This document shows positions 36,720 to 45,152 of a DNA stretch of 64,000 bases, in pieces. How positions within the stretch are numbered: the first letter of the stretch is position 1; each line of letters begins with the position of its first letter. Origin of the DNA: Paludibacterium purpuratum (lineage in GTDB: Bacteria; Pseudomonadota; Gammaproteobacteria; Burkholderiales; Chromobacteriaceae); contig NZ_SNZP01000013.1 in the NCBI RefSeq assembly GCF_004363805.1, positions 1 to 64,000 on the forward strand. The letters run 5' to 3'. A program made the translations under genes and the position numbers. Below the pieces are notes generated by a model that saw only the letters and a program-made list of their open reading frames with translations, was not told the DNA's origin and did no database searches.

Positions 36720-37547
36720 ATGACCGAACGTTACGCTGTCATCGGCAACCCCGTCGACCATAGCCAATCGCCCTTTATTCATGCCGAATTCGCCCGGGCG
36801 GAAAACCGTTCGATACGCTACGAGCGCCTGCAGGCGGCCACCGATCGTTTCTCCGATGTGGTGAGCGCTTTTATCAAGACCGGCGGCAACGGCTTGAATG
36901 TGACCCTGCCTTTCAAGGGGGATGCCTACCGCTACGCCACCGAGTTGTCCGAGCGGGCCCGCGCCGCCGAGGCGGTGAACACGCTGACTTTCCGCGACGG
37001 CAAGGTCTACGGCGACAATACCGATGGCATCGGACTGGTGCGCGACATCGTCGAGAACCTCGATTTCCCCATCGCCGATAAGAGCGTGTTGATTCTCGGC
37101 GCAGGCGGTGCCGTGCGCGGTGTGCTCGGACCGATCCTCGAGGAAAAACCGGCGTCCGTCACCATCGCCAATCGTACCTTGATCAAGGCCGAGGCCGTGG
37201 CACACCATTTCGAGGCACTCGGCATGGGACGTTGCCGGGCGGTCGGTTACGAGCAACTGACCGGCGAACATTTCGATATCGTCATCAATGGCACCTCGAC
37301 CAGCCTGCAGCATGAGCTGCCGCCCATCCCGCACGGCATCTTCACCACGCGCTCGCTGGCATACGATATGGTCTACAGCAGCGGTTTGACGATGTTCTTG
37401 CAGCGGGCGCAGTCGGAAAACGCCGGCATGCTGGCCGATGGTCTGGGCATGCTGGTCGAGCAGGCGGCCGAGTCGTTCCATATTTGGCACGGTGTCAAAC
37501 CGGAAACCCGAAAAGTCACCAACATGCTGCGCGAACTGTTGGCCTGA
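36720..37547 (+). CDS. aroE: Shikimate dehydrogenase
   Basis: 275 residues. It reduces 3-dehydroshikimate to shikimate with NADPH. Seen: 'YAVIGNPVDHSQSPFIHAEFA' at the start, the substrate motif 'GLNVTLPFKGDAY' (catalytic Lys near 66), 'GDNTDGIGLVRDI' near 101, 'VLILGAGGAVRGVL' (nucleotide fold) near 123, and 'DMVYSSGLTMFLQRA' near 217. mtgA follows after two bases, so the two are co-transcribed. Confidence 0.96.
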   Translation: MTERYAVIGNPVDHSQSPFIHAEFARAENRSIRYERLQAATDRFSDVVSAFIKTGGNGLNVTLPFKGDAYRYATELSERARAAEAVNTLTFRDGKVYGDNTDGIGLVRDIVENLDFPIADKSVLILGAGGAVRGVLGPILEEKPASVTIANRTLIKAEAVAHHFEALGMGRCRAVGYEQLTGEHFDIVINGTSTSLQHELPPIPHGIFTTRSLAYDMVYSSGLTMFLQRAQSENAGMLADGLGMLVEQAAESFHIWHGVKPETRKVTNMLRELLA

Positions 37548-37549
37548 CG

Positions 37550-38236
37550 ATGCGCTTGATCAGCAAATTGCTGGCGGTCCTGGTGGCCGCCTTTGCCTTA
37601 TATAACTTGTGGATTTTCGGGCACATCGTCTATTGGCGCTCGCACAATCCGTCGGCGAGTGCCTTCATGAACCAGCAACTGGCCAAGTTGCAGGAGGATG
37701 ACCCGGAGGCCGAGCTGCGCCAGAAGTGGGTGCCGTACCAGCAGATCTCGCCCAACCTGAAGCGCGCTTTGATCGCCGCCGAGGATGCCAAGTTCGTCGA
37801 TCACGTCGGTTTCGACTGGGACGGCATGGAGGCGGCCTTCGAGAAGAATCTGAAGAAGGGGCACATCGTGGCCGGCGGCTCGACCATCAGTCAGCAATTG
37901 GCCAAAAACCTATTTCTGTCGGATAAGCGCACGCCTTGGCGCAAGGCGGAAGAGGCGCTGATCACCGTGATGCTGGAGGCGGTGATGGATAAGCGGCGCA
38001 TCTTCGAAATCTATCTGAACGTGATCGAGTGGGGCAACGGCGTATTCGGCGCCGAGGCCGCGTCACGCCATTACTTTCATACCTCGGCCTTGCGCTTGAG
38101 TGCCGGGCAGGCCGCCAAGCTCGCGGCGATGGTGCCTAATCCGCGTTATTACGACGACCACCGCGGTGCGCCCGGCCTTGGACGCAAGACCCGTATCATC
38201 CTGCGGCGCATGCCCTACGCCGATTTGCCCGATTGA
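37550..38236 (+). CDS. mtgA: Monofunctional peptidoglycan transglycosylase
   Basis: 228 residues. One N-terminal membrane helix (about 5-25) and a GT51 domain: the catalytic Glu region 'AAEDAKFVDHVGFDWDGM' near 78, 'GGSTISQQLAKNLFLS' near 107, 'KAEEALITVMLEAVMDKRRIFEIYLNVIEWGNGVFGAE' (split motif) near 130-165. It polymerises lipid II in the periplasm and has no transpeptidase domain. The ATG at 37550 is two bases after the aroE stop. Confidence 0.95.
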   Translation: MRLISKLLAVLVAAFALYNLWIFGHIVYWRSHNPSASAFMNQQLAKLQEDDPEAELRQKWVPYQQISPNLKRALIAAEDAKFVDHVGFDWDGMEAAFEKNLKKGHIVAGGSTISQQLAKNLFLSDKRTPWRKAEEALITVMLEAVMDKRRIFEIYLNVIEWGNGVFGAEAASRHYFHTSALRLSAGQAAKLAAMVPNPRYYDDHRGAPGLGRKTRIILRRMPYADLPD

Positions 38237-38243
38237 ATTCGCC

Positions 38244-39059
38244 ATGATGACCATCGCTCAAGCGCTGACAGCTTTCCCGCTGCCGCGCCTCGAATCCCGT
38301 CTGTTGTTGATGCACGTACAGCCGGATCTGACACATGCCCGCATCGTGGCTTACCCCGAGCGCGAATTGGCGCCGGAAGAGGAAGATCGCTTTCGCCGGT
38401 TGGCCGTTCGCAGAGTGGCCGGAGAACCGTTGGCCTATTTGCTGGGGATGCGCGAATTCTACGGCCGCCCCTTTACGGTGACGCCCGACGTATTGATTCC
38501 GCGCCCGGAAACCGAGCACCTGGTCGAGGCGGCCATGTCTCGTCTCGCCCATGAGCCTGCCGATGTGCTCGACCTGGGGTGCGGCAGCGGCGCGATCGCC
38601 GTGACGCTGGCGTTGGAGGTGCCTGAGTGGCGCGTCAATGCGGTGGATGTCTCCGCGGCGGCGTTGGCGGTGGCGCAGGGCAATGCCGAGCGTTTGGAGG
38701 CCTCCGTGGCCTTCATGCAAGGCTCATGGTTCGCTCCCTTGGCCCGCGAGCGCCGCTTCCATCTGATTGTGTCCAATCCGCCTTACATCGCGGCCGACGA
38801 TCATCATCTCGGCGAGGGCGATGTGCGTTTCGAACCGCGCTTGGCGTTGACCGACGAGGGCGACGGGCTGGCGTGCCTACGGACGATCGCCGCCGAGGCG
38901 CCTGCCCGCCTGCATGCGGATGGTTGGTTGATGGTCGAACACGGTTATGACCAAGGGGAAGCTGTCAGGGCTTTATTCTCGGCGCAGGGATTGGCCGAGG
39001 TGGCGACACTGCCGGACTTGGCCGGCCACGACCGGGTCACGATCGGCCGCCGGGCCTGA
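38244..39059 (+). CDS. prmC: Release factor glutamine N5-methyltransferase
   Basis: 271 residues. It methylates the GGQ glutamine of RF1/RF2. Seen: a helical N-terminal domain ending in 'GEPLAYLLGMREFYGRPFTVTPDVLIPRPETE', the SAM motif 'VLDLGCGSGAIAVTLAL' near 113, and the catalytic NPPY in 'IVSNPPYIA' near 180. ATG codons at 38244 and 38247 are both possible. It lies 7 bases after mtgA. It is the last housekeeping gene before the accessory cassette. Confidence 0.95.
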   Translation: MMTIAQALTAFPLPRLESRLLLMHVQPDLTHARIVAYPERELAPEEEDRFRRLAVRRVAGEPLAYLLGMREFYGRPFTVTPDVLIPRPETEHLVEAAMSRLAHEPADVLDLGCGSGAIAVTLALEVPEWRVNAVDVSAAALAVAQGNAERLEASVAFMQGSWFAPLARERRFHLIVSNPPYIAADDHHLGEGDVRFEPRLALTDEGDGLACLRTIAAEAPARLHADGWLMVEHGYDQGEAVRALFSAQGLAEVATLPDLAGHDRVTIGRRA

Positions 39060-39095
39060 AACGAGCGGCCGGGCGGCGTTCCACCGTCGGTTTTG

Positions 39096-40241
39096 CTATC
39101 GCTGGGTGCCGTAGCGCACCGGCAGGTTGATCCAATGCTCGGCGCGCTCGCCCTGATGGATGCGGACCAGGTCGGCCATGAGTGCGTCCACCGTGTTGTA
39201 CGGCAAGGCGAACACGCTATCGAACAGCGCCGCCACATCTCCCTCTAGCACATCGGGTTGGTTCAGCTGCGCCTGCACCACGTCCAGCAATTGCTGCACA
39301 TTGTTCACCAAGCGAGCGAATTGACAGGTCAAGGCGCAGAAGCGGGGATGTTTGGCGCACTCGTCGGCCGGGATGAAGAAAATCGGCCGTTGGCGGGTGA
39401 GCATTTCGTACACGAAAGCGAAGCCGGACATGTCCGTGAGCAGCACATCCGGGTCGGCGTACAAGGTGGGCGGCGGGGTGACGGATAAATCGAAGCTCAC
39501 GTTATCCATGCCTTGCGAGGCGAATAAAGCCATCATGTGCGGCACAAAGTCGCGGGTGCGGTCCGACGGGTGTGGTCGGCAGACGATGCGGGCATGCGGG
39601 AATGCGCGTGCCAGAGAGAACAGAATTTGGTTGCCATCCAGATGGAAGCGGTGGCCGGTATGCTCGGGCGAGAGCACCGACGGGGCATACAGAATGAGCG
39701 GCTGTTCCGGACGCGGGCCGCCGGGTTTGCGCGCTGGCGGCAATGCTTTGGCATATCCGCCTGGGATGACATATTTGGTGATGCCGTGGTCCATCGCATT
39801 GGCGTAGCCTAAACCGACATAGTTGGCATCGTACAAAGCGCGGATAGTCCATTCTGCGTAGAAGGTCGATGGCGCGAAAAAGTAGTCGAATTCGAAATAA
39901 TGGTCGGCCCCCTGCTCGATTGGCGTGGGGATGGTGTCGCGAATGAAAAACGAGTGGGCGAGCAGGACTTTTGCCGATCTGGTGAAACCCGAAATGAATT
40001 CGCCTTCATTGGTGCTGATCACCACTTTCGGCGGCTGAACCTGGCCGGTATGGCAATCCTGAGCCAGCGCCAGCGCTTGATCGGGGTTCAATAGCATGCA
40101 TTGATAACCGGCCTCGCGCAGCTTGGCGAGAATCGGACCAATGAAATCGGAAAATTCCGGGCGCGGTAGAACAAAGGCAAAATCGGCGATGGCACGGACT
40201 GTTTCCGTGTCTTGTTCGGTAAGTTCGACTGCGGCTGGCAT
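39096..40241 (-). CDS. CDP-glycerol glycerophosphotransferase (TagB/TagF)-like protein
   Basis: 381 residues. The second half has the GT-B-like features of the TagB/TagF family: 'PLILYAPSVLSPEH' near 210, 'ARIVCRPHPSDRTRDF' near 250 and 'DVLLTDMSGFAFVYEMLTRQRPIFF' near 300. These enzymes move a phosphoglycerol or similar group from a CDP-linked donor to a polymer or lipid. The ATG at 40241 follows GGAG. It converges on prmC and diverges from the CysC-like kinase. Because the neighbouring genes appear to make a CDP-activated group, this is a candidate surface-polymer transferase of the cassette; the donor and acceptor are not known. Confidence 0.65.
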   Translation of the reverse strand: MPAAVELTEQDTETVRAIADFAFVLPRPEFSDFIGPILAKLREAGYQCMLLNPDQALALAQDCHTGQVQPPKVVISTNEGEFISGFTRSAKVLLAHSFFIRDTIPTPIEQGADHYFEFDYFFAPSTFYAEWTIRALYDANYVGLGYANAMDHGITKYVIPGGYAKALPPARKPGGPRPEQPLILYAPSVLSPEHTGHRFHLDGNQILFSLARAFPHARIVCRPHPSDRTRDFVPHMMALFASQGMDNVSFDLSVTPPPTLYADPDVLLTDMSGFAFVYEMLTRQRPIFFIPADECAKHPRFCALTCQFARLVNNVQQLLDVVQAQLNQPDVLEGDVAALFDSVFALPYNTVDALMADLVRIHQGERAEHWINLPVRYGTQR

Positions 40242-40453
40242 TGTAGCTCCAGAAAGGCGCCTGACTTGGCGATAGCGGTGACACGTTACCGCCAAAGCTC
40301 ATCGCCTGTCCACAAGGGCGCTTTACGCCCTGCGCGGTAAATGCCCGGTTGCGGCGCCTTTTCGAAATGACGTTTTCAGAGTGGTGACGCAGTGCGACAT
40401 CCTGCACAATATCGCCAATGAGCGAATTTGCCACGATGGAGGAGATGCGGGTC
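40242..40453. promoter_or_regulatory. Divergent promoter region of the cassette, with a palindrome
   Basis: This gap separates the two divergent halves of the cassette. It holds a dyad GCGGTGAC/GTTACCGC (40275-40292, one G-T pair in the arms) that could be an operator, and a small hairpin AGGGCG/CGCCCT (40315-40331). I do not see a convincing -35/-10 pair. Confidence 0.35.
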
Positions 40454-40987
40454 ATGACAAAAGGCCGGGTGATTTGGATAACCGGACTGTCCGGAGCGGG
40501 TAAAACCACCTTGGCGCTGGCGGTATCGGAGGCACTGCGGGCCGAGGGGCATCCGGTGGTGATGCTCGATGGCGACGAACTGCGCGATCTGCTGGGGGCG
40601 GCCAGCGTCACGCGCGCCAACCATGGCCGCGAAGGACGATTGGCGTTGGCATTGAAGTATGCGCGCCTATGCCGGATGATCGCCGATCAGGGCTGTACCG
40701 TGGTGATTGCCACCATTTCCTTGTTTCAAGAAGTCCATGCCTGGAATCGCGAGCATTTGCCCGGGTATTTCGAGGTTTATCTCAAAGTGCCGGAAACGGA
40801 GCTTCGGCGTCGCGACCCCAAAGGTATTTATCGTCGTTTCGATGCGGGGGAAATCTGCGATGTGGCCGGGTTGGATTTGCCGGTGGATGAGCCGCAATCG
40901 CCGGACTGGACCGCCGAATTTGTCGAGGGACGTTCCGCGGCACAGCAAGCGCAGGCGTTGATCGCGGTGCTGCAGCAAGCCATTTGA
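40454..40987 (+). CDS. CysC-like kinase, probable cytidine diphosphoramidate kinase (Cj1415-like)
   Basis: 177 residues, an APS-kinase-fold protein: Walker A 'GLSGAGKTT' near 10, 'MLDGDELRDLLG' near 40, 'IATISLFQEVHAWNREHLPGYFEVYLKVPE' and 'RRDPKGIYRR' near 120. The start at 40454 has GGAGGAG 9 bases upstream; ATG codons at 40418, 40436 and 40445 are less likely. APS kinases phosphorylate the 3'-OH of APS; in C. jejuni Cj1415, a CysC homologue, instead phosphorylates the 3'-OH of cytidine diphosphoramidate. I infer the latter because the Cj1416-, Cj1417- and Cj1418-type genes lie in the same run, no cysD/cysN is near, and sulfate assimilation in this genome uses an APS reductase (54054). A plain APS kinase remains possible. 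Confidence 0.75.
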   Translation: MTKGRVIWITGLSGAGKTTLALAVSEALRAEGHPVVMLDGDELRDLLGAASVTRANHGREGRLALALKYARLCRMIADQGCTVVIATISLFQEVHAWNREHLPGYFEVYLKVPETELRRRDPKGIYRRFDAGEICDVAGLDLPVDEPQSPDWTAEFVEGRSAAQQAQALIAVLQQAI

Positions 40988-41061
40988 TCGATATCAGGGG
41001 TGGTTATAACAAAATCTCATAATATGGAGATGCTTAATAAAAATTCACACAAAGTGCACAA

Positions 41062-41967
41062 ATGGTCAGCCCACACCTTGGTCGCGATATCAGCGCAGAC
41101 GAAGCAGTCGACACAGTCAAAAATAATGCTTCATTACACAGCCTGGATTTAAACACCCCTATCCACTGGCTTTTCCCGCAGGATCGCGAAAAACTTTATT
41201 TTCATCATATGTTGGGTACGGGGGGGACGACGTTCGTCCGCGCACTGGCAAGCTCGACGCCGCAACGAAACATGATCCACCTGACGCAGGGTGCGCCAGG
41301 TTACCGGATCGGCGACACCAGCATGTTGCTCAATTGCGGCCCGAAAAGTATTTGCTACGGCCATAATTTATTCGGGTTGCTCGAACGGGCGGCGATCGCC
41401 GATCGTTATATGACGATGCTACGCAACCCCTATGACCGTTTGCTGACGGACTTTTTCTGGAAGTATGCCCACCAGCCGGAAATCTCTACGCTGAATGCCC
41501 TCGATGCCATGAAGTGTTTCGAACATTTTGTCGAGAGTAGCGAGCATCTGGAGTTTTATATCCATCATTGCGGTGCTGTCGGCTACGATAATAAGCAGCA
41601 TTTTGATCTAAAGGAGTGCTCGCGCATCTCGAACCCCGAGGCGGATGTTCTTGCGCGTCGGAATTTGCGCGATCGTTTCTGGTTTGTCGGTATTACGGAG
41701 TTGTTCGAAGAATCGCTGTTCGTGGCCGCGATCGCCACGGGCGTGAACGTTATCAATGCCTGGTGGGTGGTGCGCCATCCCAAGACGACATTCCGTCCCG
41801 CTTTCCTAGATCTGTCGAAACGCCTGCGAAATCTCATCGAAGACAAAACGGCCTACGACTTTGCGCTTTATGAGGACTACCGGCTGTTGATGGCCCGGCG
41901 TTTCAAAGAGCAAGGGGCGTGCGAGCTATTCAATGGGTATTACAACCAAGCGCATCCTGTGATTTAA
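41062..41967 (+). CDS. Sulfotransferase-fold protein, candidate phosphoramidate transferase
   Basis: 301 residues. The 5'-phosphate loop of sulfotransferases is seen as 'FHHMLGTGGTTFVRAL' near 48-63 and the 3'-phosphate region as 'TMLRNPYDRLLTDFFW' near 118-133 (R-NP-DR). The remainder is unlike any family I can name. It lies between the CysC-like kinase and the methyltransferase. If the kinase makes 3'-phospho-CDP-amidate, this protein could bind that PAPS-like donor and transfer the phosphoramidate; this is my inference. It may be a plain PAPS sulfotransferase. The gene and the 74 bases before it are AT-richer than the neighbours, and the ribosome site is poor. Confidence 0.6.
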   Translation: MVSPHLGRDISADEAVDTVKNNASLHSLDLNTPIHWLFPQDREKLYFHHMLGTGGTTFVRALASSTPQRNMIHLTQGAPGYRIGDTSMLLNCGPKSICYGHNLFGLLERAAIADRYMTMLRNPYDRLLTDFFWKYAHQPEISTLNALDAMKCFEHFVESSEHLEFYIHHCGAVGYDNKQHFDLKECSRISNPEADVLARRNLRDRFWFVGITELFEESLFVAAIATGVNVINAWWVVRHPKTTFRPAFLDLSKRLRNLIEDKTAYDFALYEDYRLLMARRFKEQGACELFNGYYNQAHPVI

Positions 41968-42051
41968 ATCCGACGCCTATGTGCGCCAGGTTGTGTAGGA
42001 TATGGCTTACTGCTTTCGTCTCTTATTTTTTGCTGGAGAGTTCTCTCGATC

Positions 42052-42834
42052 ATGACGCAAACACTCAAAGCCGGCGATTTCACCGGTCTCGCCACGGACT
42101 ATTCGCAACACCGGCCCGATTATGCTCCTTCGGTACTCGATGCCCTGTTGGGGATGCTGCCTAAACCCGTGGATCGGATCGATTTTGTGGACGTGGGCGC
42201 CGGTACCGGCATTTGGACGCGTATGGTCAGCGCGCGCGGTGTCAATAGCTCGACGGCGGTAGAGCCGAATGACGATATGCGCGCCAACGGCGAGCGCGAC
42301 AGCGCCGGCGCGCCGATTGCCTGGTATGCCGGCAGTGCCGAAACCACTGGCCTGGCGACGGGCTGCTGCGACTGGCTCACCATGGCTTCGAGTTTTCATT
42401 GGGCCGATTTCGATGCCGCGACGCGGGAATTTCACCGCATGCTGCGCCCGGGCGGTCGTTTTACCGCACTGTGGAATCCGCGCCTGATCGAGGTCAACCC
42501 GTTGCTCGTCGAGATCGAAGCCCATTTGGCGACCTTGCGCAGCGACATCAAGCGTGTATCGTCCGGCCGCTCCGGCATTACCGAAACCTTGACCGAACAA
42601 TTGTGGGCGTCGCCGTACTTCGAGGATGTGGTCTATCTGGAAGGTCGCCATGTGATCGCCATGACGCCGCAACGGTATCTGGGCGCATGGCGTTCGGTAA
42701 ACGATCTACGCGTTCAGTTGGGGGCCGAGAAATTCGACGCGTTTCTCTCCTTTGTCGAACAGCGCATCGCCGGTCTTGACGTCATCGAGGCGACTTATCT
42801 GACGCGAGCCTGGTCGGCCAAACGAAAGGGCTGA
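42052..42834 (+). CDS. SAM-dependent methyltransferase (class I)
   Basis: 260 residues. Motif I 'FVDVGAGTGIWTRMV' near 44 and the post-motif region 'MASSFHWADFDAATREFHRMLRPGGRFTALWNPR' near 110-143 fit class-I methyltransferases of the Methyltransf_11 kind. GGAGAG stands before the ATG. Its stop overlaps the next gene (TGATG), so the two are coupled. In the C. jejuni MeOPN locus two methyltransferases (Cj1419, Cj1420) lie next to the glutamine kinase; I infer that this gene fills a methylation step here. What it methylates cannot be told from sequence. Confidence 0.75.
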   Translation: MTQTLKAGDFTGLATDYSQHRPDYAPSVLDALLGMLPKPVDRIDFVDVGAGTGIWTRMVSARGVNSSTAVEPNDDMRANGERDSAGAPIAWYAGSAETTGLATGCCDWLTMASSFHWADFDAATREFHRMLRPGGRFTALWNPRLIEVNPLLVEIEAHLATLRSDIKRVSSGRSGITETLTEQLWASPYFEDVVYLEGRHVIAMTPQRYLGAWRSVNDLRVQLGAEKFDAFLSFVEQRIAGLDVIEATYLTRAWSAKRKG

Positions 42835-45152
42835 TGATGTCCCTGAGCTTTTCCACCAAGGCGGGAACGCTGCATTGCCTGCAAGATCGTCTGCCTATGG
42901 CGCGTATCGCGCCGTTGGCGTACTTCACGGTGGAGGAGTGGCAGGCGGCGCCCGATACGTGTTTGGCGCGTGTCGCTATGCTGCCGCAGCCCGGTCCGTG
43001 GATCGTGCGCTCAAGTTGCCGCGCGGAGGACAATGCCGAGCAGTCCAACGCCGGCGCCTTCTTGTCGCTACCCGATATCGCCACGGAAGATCTGCCCGAG
43101 GCAGTCGCGCGGGTGATTGCCGCGTATGGCGAGGCCGGTGCACAGGATGAGGTGCTGATTCAGCCGATGCTGCGCAATGTGCTGCGCTCGGGCGTGGCCT
43201 TTTCGCACGATCCCAATACTTGCGCGCCGTATCGTGTGATCAATTGGGTCGAAGGTGCCGATACCGCGGCGATCACCGGCGGTCGTAGCGGTCGAGTTTG
43301 GCAACAAGCCGCGTGTTCGCCGGTGGCTGAGCCCGCTGAATTGTCGGGCGTGGTGGCGTTACTGGAGACGTTGCTGGATCTGTTCGGCCAGCAACCGGTG
43401 GATTGCGAATTTGCCGTCACGGCAGAGGAGGGGAGGCGGCAACTATGGCTATTGCAAGCACGGCCGTTGATTCTGCCGCACGCGCCGGAAAGCGATGCGG
43501 TTCAGGCCGCGCGCCTGGCGCGGATTCACGACAAAGTCGCGCGCGGCATGCTGCCATATCCTTTCTTGATGGGCAGCCGGACCGTGTATGGGGTCATGCC
43601 CGACTGGAACCCGGCCGAGATCATCGGGATTCGGCCTAAGCCTTTGGCCTTGTCGCTGTATCGCGACCTGGTGACGGACGCGATCTGGGCCTATCAACGC
43701 CACAACTACGGCTATCGCAATCTGCGCAGCTTCCCGTTGATGCCTCACTTTTTCGGGTTGCCCTATATCGATGTGCGTTTGTCGTTCAACTCGTTCATCC
43801 CGGCCGATTTGGACGAGGGACTGGCCGGGCGCCTGGTCGACCATTACATCGACCGGCTGTTGGCCGAACCGACCTTGCACGACAAGGTTGAATTCGAAAT
43901 CGTGTATTCCTGCTATACCCTCGATCTACCCAAACGGTTGGAGCGCCTCGAAGAGGCCGGCTTCACCAGGGAGGAGCGCAAGAGTATCGCGGATAGTTTG
44001 AGGCGATTGACCAACCGTATCGTGCATCCCAAGGAAGGTTTGTGGCGCGAGGACGCGGCAAAGCTGGAAACGCTGCAGTCGCGGCGCGAGGAGCTGATGC
44101 GTTCGTGTGCCGACCCATTGGAGCGCATTTACTGGTTGCTGGAAGATGCGAAGCGTTACGGCACTTTGCCGTTTGCCGGTTTGGCGCGCGCAGGCTTCGT
44201 CGCGGTGCAAATGCTCAAGTCGCTGGTGTCCGCCGGCGTGTTTTCCCAGTCCGATTACGATGCCTTCATGGGCGGCGTATCGACCGTCAGCGGGCAACTG
44301 GGCCGCGATCGCGCGTCGCTGGACAAAGCCACTTTCCTCGCGCGTTATGGCCATCTGCGTCCCGGTACTTACGACCTGCTGTCCCCGCGTTACGACGAGG
44401 CTCCCGAGCGCTATTTCGACTGGACGCAAAAAATAGCCCCGCCCGAACCTTTGCGGCCATTCTCGTTGACGTTGCCGCAAATGCGCGAAATCGTGAAGCT
44501 GCTGGATCATCATGGTTTGCATCCCGATCCGGTCGGCCTGCTCGATTTCCTGCAAGCCGGTATTGAATTGAGGGAGTTGGCCAAATTCCATTTCACTCGA
44601 AATCTGTCCGATGCGCTGGCACTCGTCGCCGAGTGCGGCGGTCGCTGGGGCTTCGACCGCGAGGAATTGGCGTATTGCGATATTGGGGTGTTCAAAGAGT
44701 TGCATATCGCCGCGGTCGATCCGCAAGAGATGCTGCGGCGCAGTATCGAGCAGGGCAAGCAGCACTATCGCGAAACGCTGGCGGTATCGCTGCCACCGTT
44801 GATCGCCAGGCCTGACGATGTCTGGGCCTTCGAGTGGCCGGAAACCGCGCCGAATTTCATTACGCAAAAGCAGGCCACTGCGCCGGTGGTGGGGTGCGAC
44901 GATCGCCAACGCCTGGCCGGGGCTATCGTCTGTATTCCCAATGCCGACCCTGGGTTCGACTGGCTGTTCGCCTACCCGATTGCCGGGCTGGTGACCGCCT
45001 GGGGCGGGGTGAACTCGCATATGGCGATCCGTGCGGGGGAGCTGGGTTTGCCGGCGGTGATCGGTACGGGCGAATTGCTTTACCAGCGATGCTGCGCGGC
45101 CAAGCGGCTGTTCCTCGATTGCTCCGGACGCCGCATCGAGGTGCTGGCGTGA
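42834..45152 (+). CDS. PEP-synthase-like kinase, probable L-glutamine kinase (Cj1418-like)
   Basis: 772 residues, close to the size of Cj1418. The N-terminal part has the ATP-grasp/PEP-synthase motif 'VRSSCRAEDNAEQSNAGAF' near 58 and 'LLQARPL' near 208; the C-terminus has the phosphohistidine domain with the catalytic His in 'GGVNSHMAIRAGELGLPAVIG' near 725. A middle region (about 220-640) has no resemblance to PEP synthase. In C. jejuni Cj1418 uses ATP to phosphorylate the amide nitrogen of L-glutamine (products AMP and phosphate), the first step towards phosphoramidate. The neighbours support the same job. The start overlaps the methyltransferase stop, and its stop overlaps the next start (GTGA). 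Confidence 0.8.
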   Translation: MMSLSFSTKAGTLHCLQDRLPMARIAPLAYFTVEEWQAAPDTCLARVAMLPQPGPWIVRSSCRAEDNAEQSNAGAFLSLPDIATEDLPEAVARVIAAYGEAGAQDEVLIQPMLRNVLRSGVAFSHDPNTCAPYRVINWVEGADTAAITGGRSGRVWQQAACSPVAEPAELSGVVALLETLLDLFGQQPVDCEFAVTAEEGRRQLWLLQARPLILPHAPESDAVQAARLARIHDKVARGMLPYPFLMGSRTVYGVMPDWNPAEIIGIRPKPLALSLYRDLVTDAIWAYQRHNYGYRNLRSFPLMPHFFGLPYIDVRLSFNSFIPADLDEGLAGRLVDHYIDRLLAEPTLHDKVEFEIVYSCYTLDLPKRLERLEEAGFTREERKSIADSLRRLTNRIVHPKEGLWREDAAKLETLQSRREELMRSCADPLERIYWLLEDAKRYGTLPFAGLARAGFVAVQMLKSLVSAGVFSQSDYDAFMGGVSTVSGQLGRDRASLDKATFLARYGHLRPGTYDLLSPRYDEAPERYFDWTQKIAPPEPLRPFSLTLPQMREIVKLLDHHGLHPDPVGLLDFLQAGIELRELAKFHFTRNLSDALALVAECGGRWGFDREELAYCDIGVFKELHIAAVDPQEMLRRSIEQGKQHYRETLAVSLPPLIARPDDVWAFEWPETAPNFITQKQATAPVVGCDDRQRLAGAIVCIPNADPGFDWLFAYPIAGLVTAWGGVNSHMAIRAGELGLPAVIGTGELLYQRCCAAKRLFLDCSGRRIEVLA

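Noticed and set aside
40454-40987. Plain sulfate-assimilation APS kinase (cysC)
   Set aside because: No cysD/cysN is adjacent, CysH is of the APS-reducing type, and the neighbours match the Cj1415-1418 set. It remains an alternative, not the main call.
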